Shown one piece after another: positions 17,184 to 26,517 of a DNA stretch of 64,000 bases (its first letter is position 1; each line of letters begins with the position of its first letter). The position numbers were made by a program, and so were the translations under genes. Source of the DNA: Streptosporangium brasiliense (lineage in GTDB: Bacteria > Actinomycetota > Actinomycetes > Streptosporangiales > Streptosporangiaceae); contig NZ_JAUSRB010000001.1 of NCBI RefSeq assembly GCF_030811595.1, positions 744,001 to 808,000 on the forward strand. The letters run 5' to 3'. Under the pieces are notes generated by a model. It worked only from the letters and a program-made list of their open reading frames with translations, had not been told where the DNA came from and did no database searches.

Positions 17184-18581
17184 CTATCGGTGGGACTTCT
17201 CGTGTGTCTCGCCCAGAGCGGCCAGCAGGGGACGGCGGCCGTAGGCGTAGAAGGTGGCGAGCACGAGCACACCGATGCCGAGCCAGATGAGCCCCAGGAC
17301 CTGGGCCGCGATGTTGGCGTTGATCACCACGTAGACCAGGATCGCGAAGCCGATCACGGGGGCGATCAGGTGCCGCCACCAGTCGCGGCTGCCGCGCCGG
17401 ATGACGTAGTGGACGACCACCGAGATGTGCAGCGCGAGGAAGGCGGTCATCGCGCCGAAGTTGACCAGGCTGCTGATCAGCGGGATGCCGTCCTCACGGG
17501 TGGTCAGGTAGAGCCCGACGGCCAGGGAGATGACGGCCACCAGCAGGGTGGCGTTGACCGGCACCTTGTGCTTGGGGTGGACCTTGGCCAGGAAGGGGGG
17601 CAGCTGGCGGTCGCGGGCCATGGCGTACAGCAGGCGCGAGGTGGCGGCCTGGGCGACCAGGGAGTTGGCGAAGCCCCAGGCGATGGCGGTGGCGACGGCG
17701 GTCAGGACACTGAGCCAGTGGCCTCCGGCGAACTCGGCCATGTCGTAGAACGCGGTGCCCGCCGGGTCGCCCTTGGTCAGCAGCTCGGTCCGGTTGGGGG
17801 TGAGCAGCGCGCCCACCCAGGTCTGCACGATGAACAGCGCGCCGGCCAGGCCCAGCGCCGCGACCATCGACCTGCCGATCTTCCGGCTGTCGACCTTGCT
17901 CTCCTCGGCCAGCATGGAGATGCCGTCGAAGCCGAGGAAGGACAGCACCGCGACGGAGACCGCGCCGAAGACCAGCGGCCAGGAGAAGGTCTCGGAGTCG
18001 AACAGCGGGGTCAGCGCCCCCGCCTGGGCCTTGCCCATGGCCAGCGCGCCCAGGCCGATGACCAGGAAGATCGCCAGCACGATGAGCTCGCCGATCAGCA
18101 TGATCTTGGTGATCCGCGCGGTCATCTGGATGCCCGCGTAGTTGACGGCCGTGTTGAGGACCACGAACACGATCAGCCACCCCCAGATCGGGACGGCGGG
18201 CACGAACGAGGCCATCGCCGCGCTCGCGATGAGGTAGAGCAGCGCGGGCACCAGCACGTAGTCGAGCAGGATCACCCATCCGGCCAGGAAGCCGATGGGG
18301 GGAGTGATGCCCCGGCCCGCGTAGGTGTAGACCGAGCCGGCCATCGGGAAGGCCTTGGCCATCTGCGCGTAGGACAGCGCGGTGAAGGCCATCGCGACCA
18401 TGCCGATGACATAAGCGAGCGCGACCATGCCGCCGGAGGCCTGGAAGACCCCGCCGAAGATGCCGAACGGCGCGATCGGGACCATGAAGATCAGGCCGTA
18501 GACGAGCAGGTCGGTGAAGCTCAGGGACCTGCGGAGTTCCTGCTGGTAGCCGAACTGCTCCAGGGACGGCTCAGTGGTCAT
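17184..18581 (-). CDS. APC-family amino acid/amide permease
   Basis: A 465-residue transporter of the amino acid-polyamine-organocation superfamily with about 12-13 membrane segments. The TM1 region (LLVYGLIFMVPIAPFG) and the GFDGISMLAEES block are typical. It lies between the AmiC-like sensor and the amidase on the same strand, so it probably imports the amidase substrate or a related amino acid. A 9-bp inverted repeat sits about 40 bases upstream of its start and may be an operator. Confidence 0.88.
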   Translation of the reverse strand: MTTEPSLEQFGYQQELRRSLSFTDLLVYGLIFMVPIAPFGIFGGVFQASGGMVALAYVIGMVAMAFTALSYAQMAKAFPMAGSVYTYAGRGITPPIGFLAGWVILLDYVLVPALLYLIASAAMASFVPAVPIWGWLIVFVVLNTAVNYAGIQMTARITKIMLIGELIVLAIFLVIGLGALAMGKAQAGALTPLFDSETFSWPLVFGAVSVAVLSFLGFDGISMLAEESKVDSRKIGRSMVAALGLAGALFIVQTWVGALLTPNRTELLTKGDPAGTAFYDMAEFAGGHWLSVLTAVATAIAWGFANSLVAQAATSRLLYAMARDRQLPPFLAKVHPKHKVPVNATLLVAVISLAVGLYLTTREDGIPLISSLVNFGAMTAFLALHISVVVHYVIRRGSRDWWRHLIAPVIGFAILVYVVINANIAAQVLGLIWLGIGVLVLATFYAYGRRPLLAALGETHEKSHR

Positions 18582-18621
18582 GGGACGGCTCCTATACGTG
18601 GGTGCAGCCGTAACGATAGGA

Positions 18622-18642
18622 CTTTTCCTTGAAAAGGAAAAG
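18622..18642. promoter_or_regulatory. Inverted repeat upstream of permease
   Basis: CTTTTCCTT-GAA-AAGGAAAAG is a perfect 9-bp inverted repeat in the 78-bp gap between the AmiC-like gene and the permease. It resembles the palindrome before the AmiC-like gene (CCTCCT-AAA-AGGAGG) in having CCT/AGG arms around an A-rich centre, which fits a shared MarR-type operator. It could alternatively form an RNA hairpin that limits read-through. Confidence 0.5.
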
Positions 18643-18659
18643 GTTTCAGGCGGAAGCTT

Positions 18660-19748
18660 TTAGCGCACGATGTCGAAGTCCAGGCCGTCGGCCCGGCCGA
18701 TGTGCGCGCGCCGTCGCACGCCCCCGCCCTGGAGCGTCAGCCGTCCCCGCGCGGTGACGATCGAGGTGCCGTCGGCGATCGTGTCCACCGCGGGCACCGC
18801 GAGCGTCCCGGCCCGCGAGCCGAGCGCGGCGAGCATCAGCACCGCCTCGTAGCATCCCTGGCCGTGCCCGTTGAGCAGCGGGGCGTCGGGGCCGAAGCGG
18901 CGGACGTAGCGCTCGCCGAGACTCAGGCTGTCGTCGGTGACCAGGCTCGCGAAGTAGCCCATCGCCCCGTAGAGCTCGCCGGTGGCGTCACCGCCGATGC
19001 CCAGCAGGCCGTGCTCCTCCAGCGCTCCGCACAGCCGCGGGTGCGGCAGCCCGGCCGAGGTGAAGGCCCGGTTGAAGGCGACGAGATCGCTGCCGATCAG
19101 GCTGAGCAGCACGGCGTCGGCCCGGCTGGCGGTCAGCTCCTCCAGGACCGGCGCGAAATCCCGCATGCCGTACGGCACGTACCGCTCGCCGGCGACCACG
19201 ACGTTGCGGGCGGCGAGATGGAGGCGGGCCGTCTCGTGGACCAGGCGCGGCCAGACGTAGTCGTTGCCGAGCAGGAACCACCTGCGGGCCCGGCGCCGGT
19301 CGATCAGCCAGTCGAGACCCGGCCTGAGCTGGCGGCCGGGGGTCTCGCCCAGGAAGTAGACCCCGGGCGAGTGGCCGCCCCCCTCGTACGGCGGGGCGTA
19401 GACGAACGGCACCCGCCCGGCCAGCGCCCGGACCACGGCGATCCGCACGTCGCTGCCGCAGGTGCCGACCACCGCCTCGATCGCCCCGGTGGCCGCCAGC
19501 CTCCCGACCTCGGCGGCCACCTGCGCGGCGGGTCCGCCGCCGTCGATCAGGACCAGCTCGACGGGCCTGCCCAGCATCCCACCCGTGAGGTTGACCTCGT
19601 CGGCGGCGAGGATCGCGCAGTTGATCGCGCATGGTCCCACCAGGCCGAGGACGCCGGAGACGGGCACCACGAGGCCGACGCGCAGGGCGCGGCTCCGGAT
19701 GAGCTCGGCTTCCAGAGGTTGGATGACGGGTGTGATGGCTTCTGCCAC
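18660..19748 (-). CDS. AmiC-like amide-sensing periplasmic-binding-fold protein
   Basis: A 362-residue type I periplasmic-binding-fold protein (Peripla_BP_6) related to the amide sensor AmiC and to urea/amide ABC-transporter binding proteins. It has no signal peptide or lipobox, which fits a cytoplasmic sensor like AmiC better than a transporter subunit. In Pseudomonas AmiC restrains the antiterminator AmiR until amide binds; no AmiR-type gene is visible here, so a different partner, perhaps the divergent MarR protein, is needed. GTG start; an AGGAGG about 12 bases upstream lies inside a palindrome. Confidence 0.8.
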   Translation of the reverse strand: MAEAITPVIQPLEAELIRSRALRVGLVVPVSGVLGLVGPCAINCAILAADEVNLTGGMLGRPVELVLIDGGGPAAQVAAEVGRLAATGAIEAVVGTCGSDVRIAVVRALAGRVPFVYAPPYEGGGHSPGVYFLGETPGRQLRPGLDWLIDRRRARRWFLLGNDYVWPRLVHETARLHLAARNVVVAGERYVPYGMRDFAPVLEELTASRADAVLLSLIGSDLVAFNRAFTSAGLPHPRLCGALEEHGLLGIGGDATGELYGAMGYFASLVTDDSLSLGERYVRRFGPDAPLLNGHGQGCYEAVLMLAALGSRAGTLAVPAVDTIADGTSIVTARGRLTLQGGGVRRRAHIGRADGLDFDIVR

Positions 19749-19760
19749 GTAGCCGAGTAT

Positions 19761-19775
19761 CCTCCTAAAAGGAGG
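19761..19775. promoter_or_regulatory. Palindrome between AmiC-like and MarR genes
   Basis: CCTCCT-AAA-AGGAGG is a perfect inverted repeat in the 74-bp divergent gap. It contains the AmiC-like gene's Shine-Dalgarno sequence on the minus strand, so protein binding or RNA folding here would control that gene. Probable MarR operator. Confidence 0.5.
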
Positions 19776-19822
19776 GTCTTGGCAGGCCCGTTACTTAGCC
19801 GGGATGCAGACGGGAGCTTCAC

Positions 19823-20299
19823 GTGGTGACGACCGGACTGGGATCCTCGCTCGCCTACCTGCTCAGCCGGGCCGAGCGCAGCGTCAACCGCGGCCTGGCC
19901 GCCGCGGTGACCGCCGAGGACGTCACGGTCGAGCAGTGGCGCATCCTGCGCGCCCTGGCCGACGGCCGCGGGCACTCGATGGGCGACCTGGCCGAGGCCG
20001 TGCTGATGCCGCATCCGACGCTGACCAAGGCGATCGACCGGCTCATCGACCGCTCGCTCGTCTACCGGGGGCACGACCCGGCCGACCGGCGCAGGGTCGC
20101 GGTCTTCCTCGCCGACCGGGGGGCCGAGCTGCTCGCCCGGGTGGAGGGCGGGGTGGCCGGTCACCACCGGGTGATCGAGGCCGCCTACGGCACCGAGCGG
20201 ACCGAGCAGCTCATGCGTGACCTGGAAGGGCTCGTCAGGGCCCTGGACGAGCCCTCCCGGCCGGTCGAGCGGAACCTGAGCGGTCCCGCCCGTTCGTGA
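19823..20299 (+). CDS. MarR-family transcriptional regulator
   Basis: A 158-residue winged-helix repressor: recognition region HPTLTKAIDRLIDRSLVYR followed by the DPADRRRVAVFL wing typical of MarR. It is transcribed away from the AmiC/permease/amidase operon, with a palindrome in the shared gap, and is probably its ligand-responsive regulator. Two consecutive GTG codons (19823 and 19826) can serve as start. The stop is inside the first unit of the 32-bp repeat array. Confidence 0.9.
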   Translation: MVTTGLGSSLAYLLSRAERSVNRGLAAAVTAEDVTVEQWRILRALADGRGHSMGDLAEAVLMPHPTLTKAIDRLIDRSLVYRGHDPADRRRVAVFLADRGAELLARVEGGVAGHHRVIEAAYGTERTEQLMRDLEGLVRALDEPSRPVERNLSGPARS

Positions 20300-20444
20300 C
20301 GGCGCCGTACGCCCTTCCCGCCCGCCGGTGACGTGGCCGTCTGTCCGTCCCGCCCGCCGGTGACGGCGTTCCGCGTTCATACCGCCCGTCGGTGACCCGG
20401 TCGTACGTCAATACCGTCCGTCCGTGACGGGGTCCTCCGTTCCC
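20285..20444. repeat. Five-unit, exactly 32-bp intergenic repeat array B
   Basis: Five degenerate units of exactly 32 bp, best described as CCCGCCCGCCGGTGACGG plus 14 variable bases. GTGAC falls at 20296, 20328, 20360, 20392 and 20424. The array starts in the last codons of the MarR gene and fills the convergent gap before glutamate dehydrogenase. Units differ from each other, so it is not a CRISPR. No gene is seen in 20300-20523. Confidence 0.8.
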
Positions 20445-20523
20445 GCCGCGGCCGGAGCGCGTGCGGCGGGCGGCACCCGCGGCGGGCGAGGCCCGATCCC
20501 CCGGCGGGGACCGGGCCGTCCCG

Positions 20524-21810
<1,287 letters not shown>

Positions 21811-21864
21811 GAAGGAGAGCCTCCATACGGTGAGCGGGGCGCCGTTGCCCCGCTCAGAGCGGTT

Positions 21865-21877
21865 TGTGATGATCACA
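21865..21877. promoter_or_regulatory. TGTGATGATCACA palindrome in gdh promoter
   Basis: A perfect 6-bp inverted repeat around one base, reminiscent of GntR/FadR or CRP half-sites though shorter than a CRP site. On the minus strand a possible -10 (TAGTGT) overlaps it, which would suit a repressor of glutamate dehydrogenase. Confidence 0.45.
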
Positions 21878-22066
21878 CTAGTTGCGGGGTTCCGACCCGC
21901 CAATCGGGGAACGTTGAGTTCTTATGGTCGATTCTTGTGGGTTTCCTCACTTATGAGGCGATCTGTTGTTATCGATCAGACCGGTTGGGCACGGTGAGGG
22001 CAACGCGCCAATATGGCAGGCTCCTGTTCTGACGCCTGCCGTTCTGTAGTGCTTGAGAGGATCAAC

Positions 22067-23629
22067 GTGCCGGAACTTGTGGTCGGGCCACTGCTGCGTT
22101 ACGTGGACGAGACCAGCGCGTCGGTGTGGGTGGAGACCAGCGAGCCGTGCGAGGTGACGGTCGAGGTCGGCGGGGTGCGGTCACAGGCGCTGACGTTCAC
22201 CGTGCACGGTCACCACTACGCGATCGTCGACGTCGGCGCCGAGGGCGCCTACGAGGTCCGCCTCGCGGGGGAGACCGTGTGGCCGCTGCCGGACCGGCCG
22301 CCCAGCCGCATCCGTTTCTTCGGCCCCGGCGGGCCCCGGCGGGTGATGTTCGGCTCCTGCCGGACCAGCGTGCCCCATGACACGCTGCACATCGTCTCGC
22401 ACGGGGTCGACGTCCTGCGCGCCTACGGCTGCACCATGATGGGCGCCCCCGAGGAGGAGTGGCCCGACCTGCTGCTCCTGCTCGGCGACCAGGTCTACGC
22501 CGACGAGCCGTCCGTCGAGATGCTGGAGTTCATCAGGAACCGCAGGGACGGCGAGCCGGCGGGCGAGATCGCCGACTTCGAGGAGTACGCCGAGCTGTAC
22601 CGCCAGGCGTGGACCGACCCGGAGATCCGCTGGATCCTCTCGACGGTGCCCAGTGCGATGATCTTCGACGACCACGACCTGCGCGACGACTTCAACACCT
22701 CCGCCACGTGGCGCGAGCAGATGGCCAAGGTCCCGTGGTGGCCGCGCCGGGTGGTCTCCGGGCTCGGGGCCTACTGGATCTACCAGCACCTGGGCAACAT
22801 GTCGCCGCAGGAGCGCGCGTCGGACGAGCTGCTCAGCAAGTTGTGCGCGGCCGAGGGCGACGGGTCCGAGATGCTCGACACGTTCGCCGAGCACGCCTAC
22901 GACGTTCCCGCCGACAACCGGTGGAGCTACTCCCGCGACCTCGGCGGCACCCGCCTGATCATGCTCGACTCCCGCTGCGCCCGGCAGCTCGCCCCGGGGG
23001 ACCGGCGCATGATCGACCCGGTGGAGTGGGAGTGGCTCACCGAGGAGCTCCGCAGGGGCGGCGTCGAGCGCTTCGTGATCGGCACGTCGGTGCCTTTCCT
23101 GCTCCCGGCCGGCATCCACCACATCCAGAACTGGAACGAGGCCCTGGCCCAGGGGGCCTGGGGCAAGCGGATGGCCCGCTGGTCCGAGGCGCTCCGCCAG
23201 GCCGTCGACCTGGAGCACTGGGCGGCCTTCCGCCGGTCGTTCGAGGATCTGTCGGACCTGCTGGCCCGGACCGGCAAGCCCGTGGTCGTACTCTCCGGCG
23301 ACGTGCACTACTCCTACGTCGCCAAGGCCGAGGGGCTGCCCATCTACCAGCTCGTCTGCTCCCCGATCCGCAACCCGCTGAGCCGTACGCTCCGCCTGGC
23401 CAACATCGTCGCGCAGTTCGGTCTCGCCACCCTGGTCGGCGGATGGCTGTCCCGGCTGGCCAGGATCCCCAAGCCGCCGTTCAGGTGGCGCATCGTCCAC
23501 GGGCCGTGGTTCTCCAACGCGGTGGCCACGCTGTCCCTGGGGGCCGACCCCTTGTCCGTCCGCTGGGACACCGCCGCCGCCACCGAGATCTCGGAGATCA
23601 CCACGGTGAAGCTGACCGGGGGCGGGTGA
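22067..23629 (+). CDS. PhoD-like metallophosphoesterase
   Basis: A 520-residue protein of the alkaline phosphatase D-like metallophosphatase group. Metal-binding blocks are FGSCR, LLLLGDQVYADE, IFDDHDLRDDF and VVLSGDVHYSYV. The GTG at 22067 has GAGAGGA six bases upstream; an earlier ATG at 22013 lacks such a site. No signal peptide is evident, so it may be cytoplasmic, unlike secreted PhoD. It lies divergently from glutamate dehydrogenase with no operon partner. The substrate is unknown. Confidence 0.85.
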   Translation: MPELVVGPLLRYVDETSASVWVETSEPCEVTVEVGGVRSQALTFTVHGHHYAIVDVGAEGAYEVRLAGETVWPLPDRPPSRIRFFGPGGPRRVMFGSCRTSVPHDTLHIVSHGVDVLRAYGCTMMGAPEEEWPDLLLLLGDQVYADEPSVEMLEFIRNRRDGEPAGEIADFEEYAELYRQAWTDPEIRWILSTVPSAMIFDDHDLRDDFNTSATWREQMAKVPWWPRRVVSGLGAYWIYQHLGNMSPQERASDELLSKLCAAEGDGSEMLDTFAEHAYDVPADNRWSYSRDLGGTRLIMLDSRCARQLAPGDRRMIDPVEWEWLTEELRRGGVERFVIGTSVPFLLPAGIHHIQNWNEALAQGAWGKRMARWSEALRQAVDLEHWAAFRRSFEDLSDLLARTGKPVVVLSGDVHYSYVAKAEGLPIYQLVCSPIRNPLSRTLRLANIVAQFGLATLVGGWLSRLARIPKPPFRWRIVHGPWFSNAVATLSLGADPLSVRWDTAAATEISEITTVKLTGGG

Positions 23630-23663
23630 CGCCGGGCGCCGTGGCGGAGCCCGCCTCCGGAGA

Positions 23664-23696
23664 GGTGCGGCTCATCCGTGAGGGACGGGCCGCACC
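23664..23696. terminator. Bidirectional terminator-like hairpin
   Basis: GGTGCGGC (23664-23671) pairs with GCCGCACC (23689-23696) across a 17-base loop in the 74-bp convergent gap between the phosphoesterase and ornithine aminotransferase. Confidence 0.5.
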
Positions 23697-23703
23697 GGCG
23701 GGG

Positions 23704-24915
23704 TCATCCGGCGAACTCCCCGAGGGCGTCGGCGAGCTGGTCGACGGCCCAGATGAGGTCCTCTTCGGAGACGACGATCGGCGGGGCGAGGCGGATGGTC
23801 GAGCCGTGGGTGTCCTTGGCGAGGACGCCGCGGCGCATCAGGGCCTTGGAGATCTCGCGGCCGGTCGCCAGGGAGGGGTCGATGTCGACGCCCGCCCACA
23901 GGCCGCGGCCGCGCACGGTCACCACGCCCCGGCCGATCAGGCCGCGCAGCCTCTCGTGCAGCACCGCTCCGAGCTCCTTGGCCCGCGTCTGGTACTCGCC
24001 GGTGTTGAGGATCTCGATGACCGCGTTGGCCACCGCGCAGGCGAGCGGGTTGCCGCCGAAGGTGGAGCCGTGCTGGCCCGGCTTGATCACGCCGAGCACG
24101 TCCTCGTCGGCGGTGATCGCCGAGACCGGGACCACACCGCCGCCCAGGGCCTTGCCCAGCACGTAGATGTCGGGGACGACCCCTTCGTGGTCGCAGGCGA
24201 AGGTGTCGCCGGTGCGGCCGAGGCCGGACTGGATCTCGTCGGCGATCATCAGGATGTTCTCCGCGCTGCAGAGCTCGCGGACCTGGGTGAGGTAGCCGTC
24301 CGGCGGGACCAGCACGCCGGCCTCGCCCTGGATGGGCTCCAGCAGCACCGCGACGGTGTTGGCGTCGACGGCCTCGCGGATCGCCTCGACCGAACCGTAC
24401 TTCACGACCTTGAAGCCCGGGGTGTAGGGGCCGAAGCCGTCGTGGGCGTCGGGGTCGGTGGAGAAGCTGATGATCGTGGTGGTGCGGCCGTGGAAGTTGT
24501 CCTCCATCACGATGATGTTGGCCTGCTCCGCGGCCACGCCCTTGACCTCGTAGCCCCACTTGCGGGCGACCTTGATCGCGGTCTCCACGGCCTCGGCGCC
24601 GGTGTTCATCGGCAGGACCATGTCCTTGCCGGTGAGGTCGCCCAGCCCGGCGGCGAAGGCGGCGAACTGGTCGTGGAAGAAGGCGCGGCTGGTCAGCGTG
24701 AGCTTGGCGAGCTGTTCCTGCGCCGCTGCGACGATCTTCGGGTTACCGTGGCCGAAGTTCAGCGAGGAGTAGCCGGACAGGCAGTCCAGGAACCGCTTGC
24801 CCTCCACGTCGGTGACCCAGGCACCCTGCGCCTCGTGGATCACGATGGGGAGCGGGTGGTAGTTGTGCGCGCTGCGGCGCTCGCTGAGCTCGATGAAGTC
24901 TGCTGTGCTGGTCAT
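23704..24915 (-). CDS. rocD: Ornithine--oxo-acid transaminase
   Basis: A 403-residue class III aminotransferase with the PLP lysine in LGKALGGG and the blocks NTGAEAVETAIK and FHGRTTTIIS that mark ornithine delta-aminotransferase. It converts ornithine and 2-oxoglutarate into glutamate semialdehyde and glutamate. It follows the dimethylargininase gene by 43 bp on the same strand, so the pair probably feeds arginine-derived carbon and nitrogen into glutamate. Confidence 0.93.
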   Translation of the reverse strand: MTSTADFIELSERRSAHNYHPLPIVIHEAQGAWVTDVEGKRFLDCLSGYSSLNFGHGNPKIVAAAQEQLAKLTLTSRAFFHDQFAAFAAGLGDLTGKDMVLPMNTGAEAVETAIKVARKWGYEVKGVAAEQANIIVMEDNFHGRTTTIISFSTDPDAHDGFGPYTPGFKVVKYGSVEAIREAVDANTVAVLLEPIQGEAGVLVPPDGYLTQVRELCSAENILMIADEIQSGLGRTGDTFACDHEGVVPDIYVLGKALGGGVVPVSAITADEDVLGVIKPGQHGSTFGGNPLACAVANAVIEILNTGEYQTRAKELGAVLHERLRGLIGRGVVTVRGRGLWAGVDIDPSLATGREISKALMRRGVLAKDTHGSTIRLAPPIVVSEEDLIWAVDQLADALGEFAG

Positions 24916-24958
24916 CCGATATTCGCCGTTCCTTGGTTCTTGGCCGTTCTACCTGCGT

Positions 24959-25753
24959 TCATCCCCGGATCTCGAGCGTGCAGCACTTGGGGCCGCCGCC
25001 CGCTTTGCGCAGCTCCGACAGTTCGACCGGGATGACCTCGAAGCCGTGGCGCTTGAGCTCCAGCTGAAGGTTCGCCGCCTCGGCGTTGATCATCACCCGG
25101 GTGCCGTCGCTGACCGCGTTGAGGCCCAGCACGGTCGCGTCCTCCTCGTCCGCGACGACGGCGTCGGGGAACAGGTTCTTCAGTACTTCTTGGCTCCCCG
25201 CCGAGAAGGCCCCCGGGAAGTATGCCACGTTATGTCCGTTTAGTGGGAACAGTGCGGTGTCCAGGTGATAGAAGCGCGGGTCCACCAGCTGCAGCGTCAC
25301 CACCGGGAGACCCAGGAACTCCTGAGCCTCCTTGTGGGCGGTGATGTCGGTGCGGAACCCCGTGCCGGCCAGCACCATGTGGTCGAGGGTGAGGAAGTCG
25401 CCCTCGCCCTCGTTGGTGAAGGCCGCCTCGTGCACCCGCTCGTAGCCGTTGTCGACGAACCACTTCAGGTAGGCGGGCCCCTCGGCGGCGCGCTCCCGGT
25501 GCGCGAACCGCGCGCCGTACACCCGGCCGCCGACGACCAGCGCCCCGTTGGCCGCGAAGACCATGTCGGGCAGCCCCTCCACCGGGTCGATCAGGCTGAC
25601 CCGGTGCCCCAGCTCCTCGTAGGCGCTCTTGAGCCCCTCCCACTGCCGGATCGCCACCTCGCGGTCGGCGCCGGCCTCCGGATCCATCCACGGGTTGATC
25701 GCGTACTCAACCGCGAAGTGGTCAGGCCGACACATGAGGTAGTGCCTCGTCAT
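24959..25753 (-). CDS. ddaH: Dimethylargininase / arginine-modifying hydrolase
   Basis: A 264-residue guanidino-group-modifying enzyme. The catalytic Glu/His/Cys blocks are FTNEGEGDF, FYHLDTALF and the C-terminal GGGPKCCTLEI. Members hydrolyse dimethylarginine to citrulline and dimethylamine; some relatives act on arginine and give ornithine. Being next to ornithine aminotransferase, an ornithine-yielding activity is attractive but unproven. I preferred the ATG at 25753 (MTRHYLMCRP) over an in-frame start 23 codons upstream. An Lrp/AsnC gene precedes it by about 110 bp on the same strand. Confidence 0.85.
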   Translation of the reverse strand: MTRHYLMCRPDHFAVEYAINPWMDPEAGADREVAIRQWEGLKSAYEELGHRVSLIDPVEGLPDMVFAANGALVVGGRVYGARFAHRERAAEGPAYLKWFVDNGYERVHEAAFTNEGEGDFLTLDHMVLAGTGFRTDITAHKEAQEFLGLPVVTLQLVDPRFYHLDTALFPLNGHNVAYFPGAFSAGSQEVLKNLFPDAVVADEEDATVLGLNAVSDGTRVMINAEAANLQLELKRHGFEVIPVELSELRKAGGGPKCCTLEIRG

Positions 25754-25862
25754 GGAGAACTCCGCAAAGGGACGTCGTAGTGAGAACGGCAACAGCCTAG
25801 GAACGGCGTTCACGCTGGCCAAGGGCCCGATCTTGCGTGTCCGCGCGGGTCTCTTGCGTGCT

Positions 25863-26336
25863 TCAGGCCACGAACGTCGATCCGTTGCGTGAGGTGACCA
25901 GGGGGGTGTCGATGAGCCGGGAGAGCACGATGGAGCTCTTGGTCCGCACCACGAAAGGCTCCGAGGCGATGCGCTCGATCACCTGCTCCACATGGCGCAC
26001 ATCGGTGGCCCTGATGTGCAGCAGCGCGTCGGCCTCCCCGGTGATGGTGCACGCCGAGACCACCTCAGGGAGGCGGGCCACGGCCACCCCGATCTCCGAC
26101 GGCGAGGTCTTGCCCGCGCAGAACAGCTCCACGTAGGCCTCGGTGGTCCAGCCGAGCGCGGCCGGCTCCACCCGCGCGGTGAACCCGGTGATCGCCCCCG
26201 CCTCGCGCAGCCGGTCCACCCGCCGTTTCACCGCCGACGCCGACAGGCCCACCCGGTGCCCGATCTCCGCGTAGGTGCTGCGGGCGTCCTCGACGAGCGC
26301 CCCGATGATGTCACGATCCAGCCGGTCCAATTCCAC
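25863..26336 (-). CDS. Lrp/AsnC-family transcriptional regulator
   Basis: A 157-residue feast/famine regulator: N-terminal helix-turn-helix (TYAEIGHRVGLSASAVKRRVDRL) followed by a RAM ligand-binding domain. I chose the GTG at 26336, which gives the usual family length; another GTG lies five codons upstream and no ribosome binding site decides between them. Its position just ahead of ddaH-rocD suggests arginine- or ornithine-dependent control of that pair. Confidence 0.88.
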   Translation of the reverse strand: MELDRLDRDIIGALVEDARSTYAEIGHRVGLSASAVKRRVDRLREAGAITGFTARVEPAALGWTTEAYVELFCAGKTSPSEIGVAVARLPEVVSACTITGEADALLHIRATDVRHVEQVIERIASEPFVVRTKSSIVLSRLIDTPLVTSRNGSTFVA

Positions 26337-26464
26337 GCTGCTTTGTAACACAGCGACCCTCGCGGTCCCGCAACGCGCCAGGCCACAGCGGTCCGGCCCG
26401 CTCCGCCGCGGAGCCCGGCGCCGGGGTGAGGGGCCGCCCCGCCGTGCGCCCCGCACAGACGGCG

Positions 26465-26496
26465 AGAGGGCCGCGACGGACGTGTCGCGGCCCTCT
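26465..26496 (-). terminator. Terminator of CDP-alcohol transferase operon
   Basis: A perfect 13-bp inverted repeat, AGAGGGCCGCGAC (26465-26477) with its complement at 26484-26496 and a 6-base loop, 21 bases beyond the stop of the leftward DUF5941 gene. Confidence 0.75.
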
Positions 26497-26517
26497 GCGG
26501 GGATGTCGGGGCGTGCC

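Noticed and set aside
20285-20444. CRISPR array
   Set aside because: Period is regular but the units are degenerate along their whole length. There are no identical repeats with unique spacers and no cas genes.
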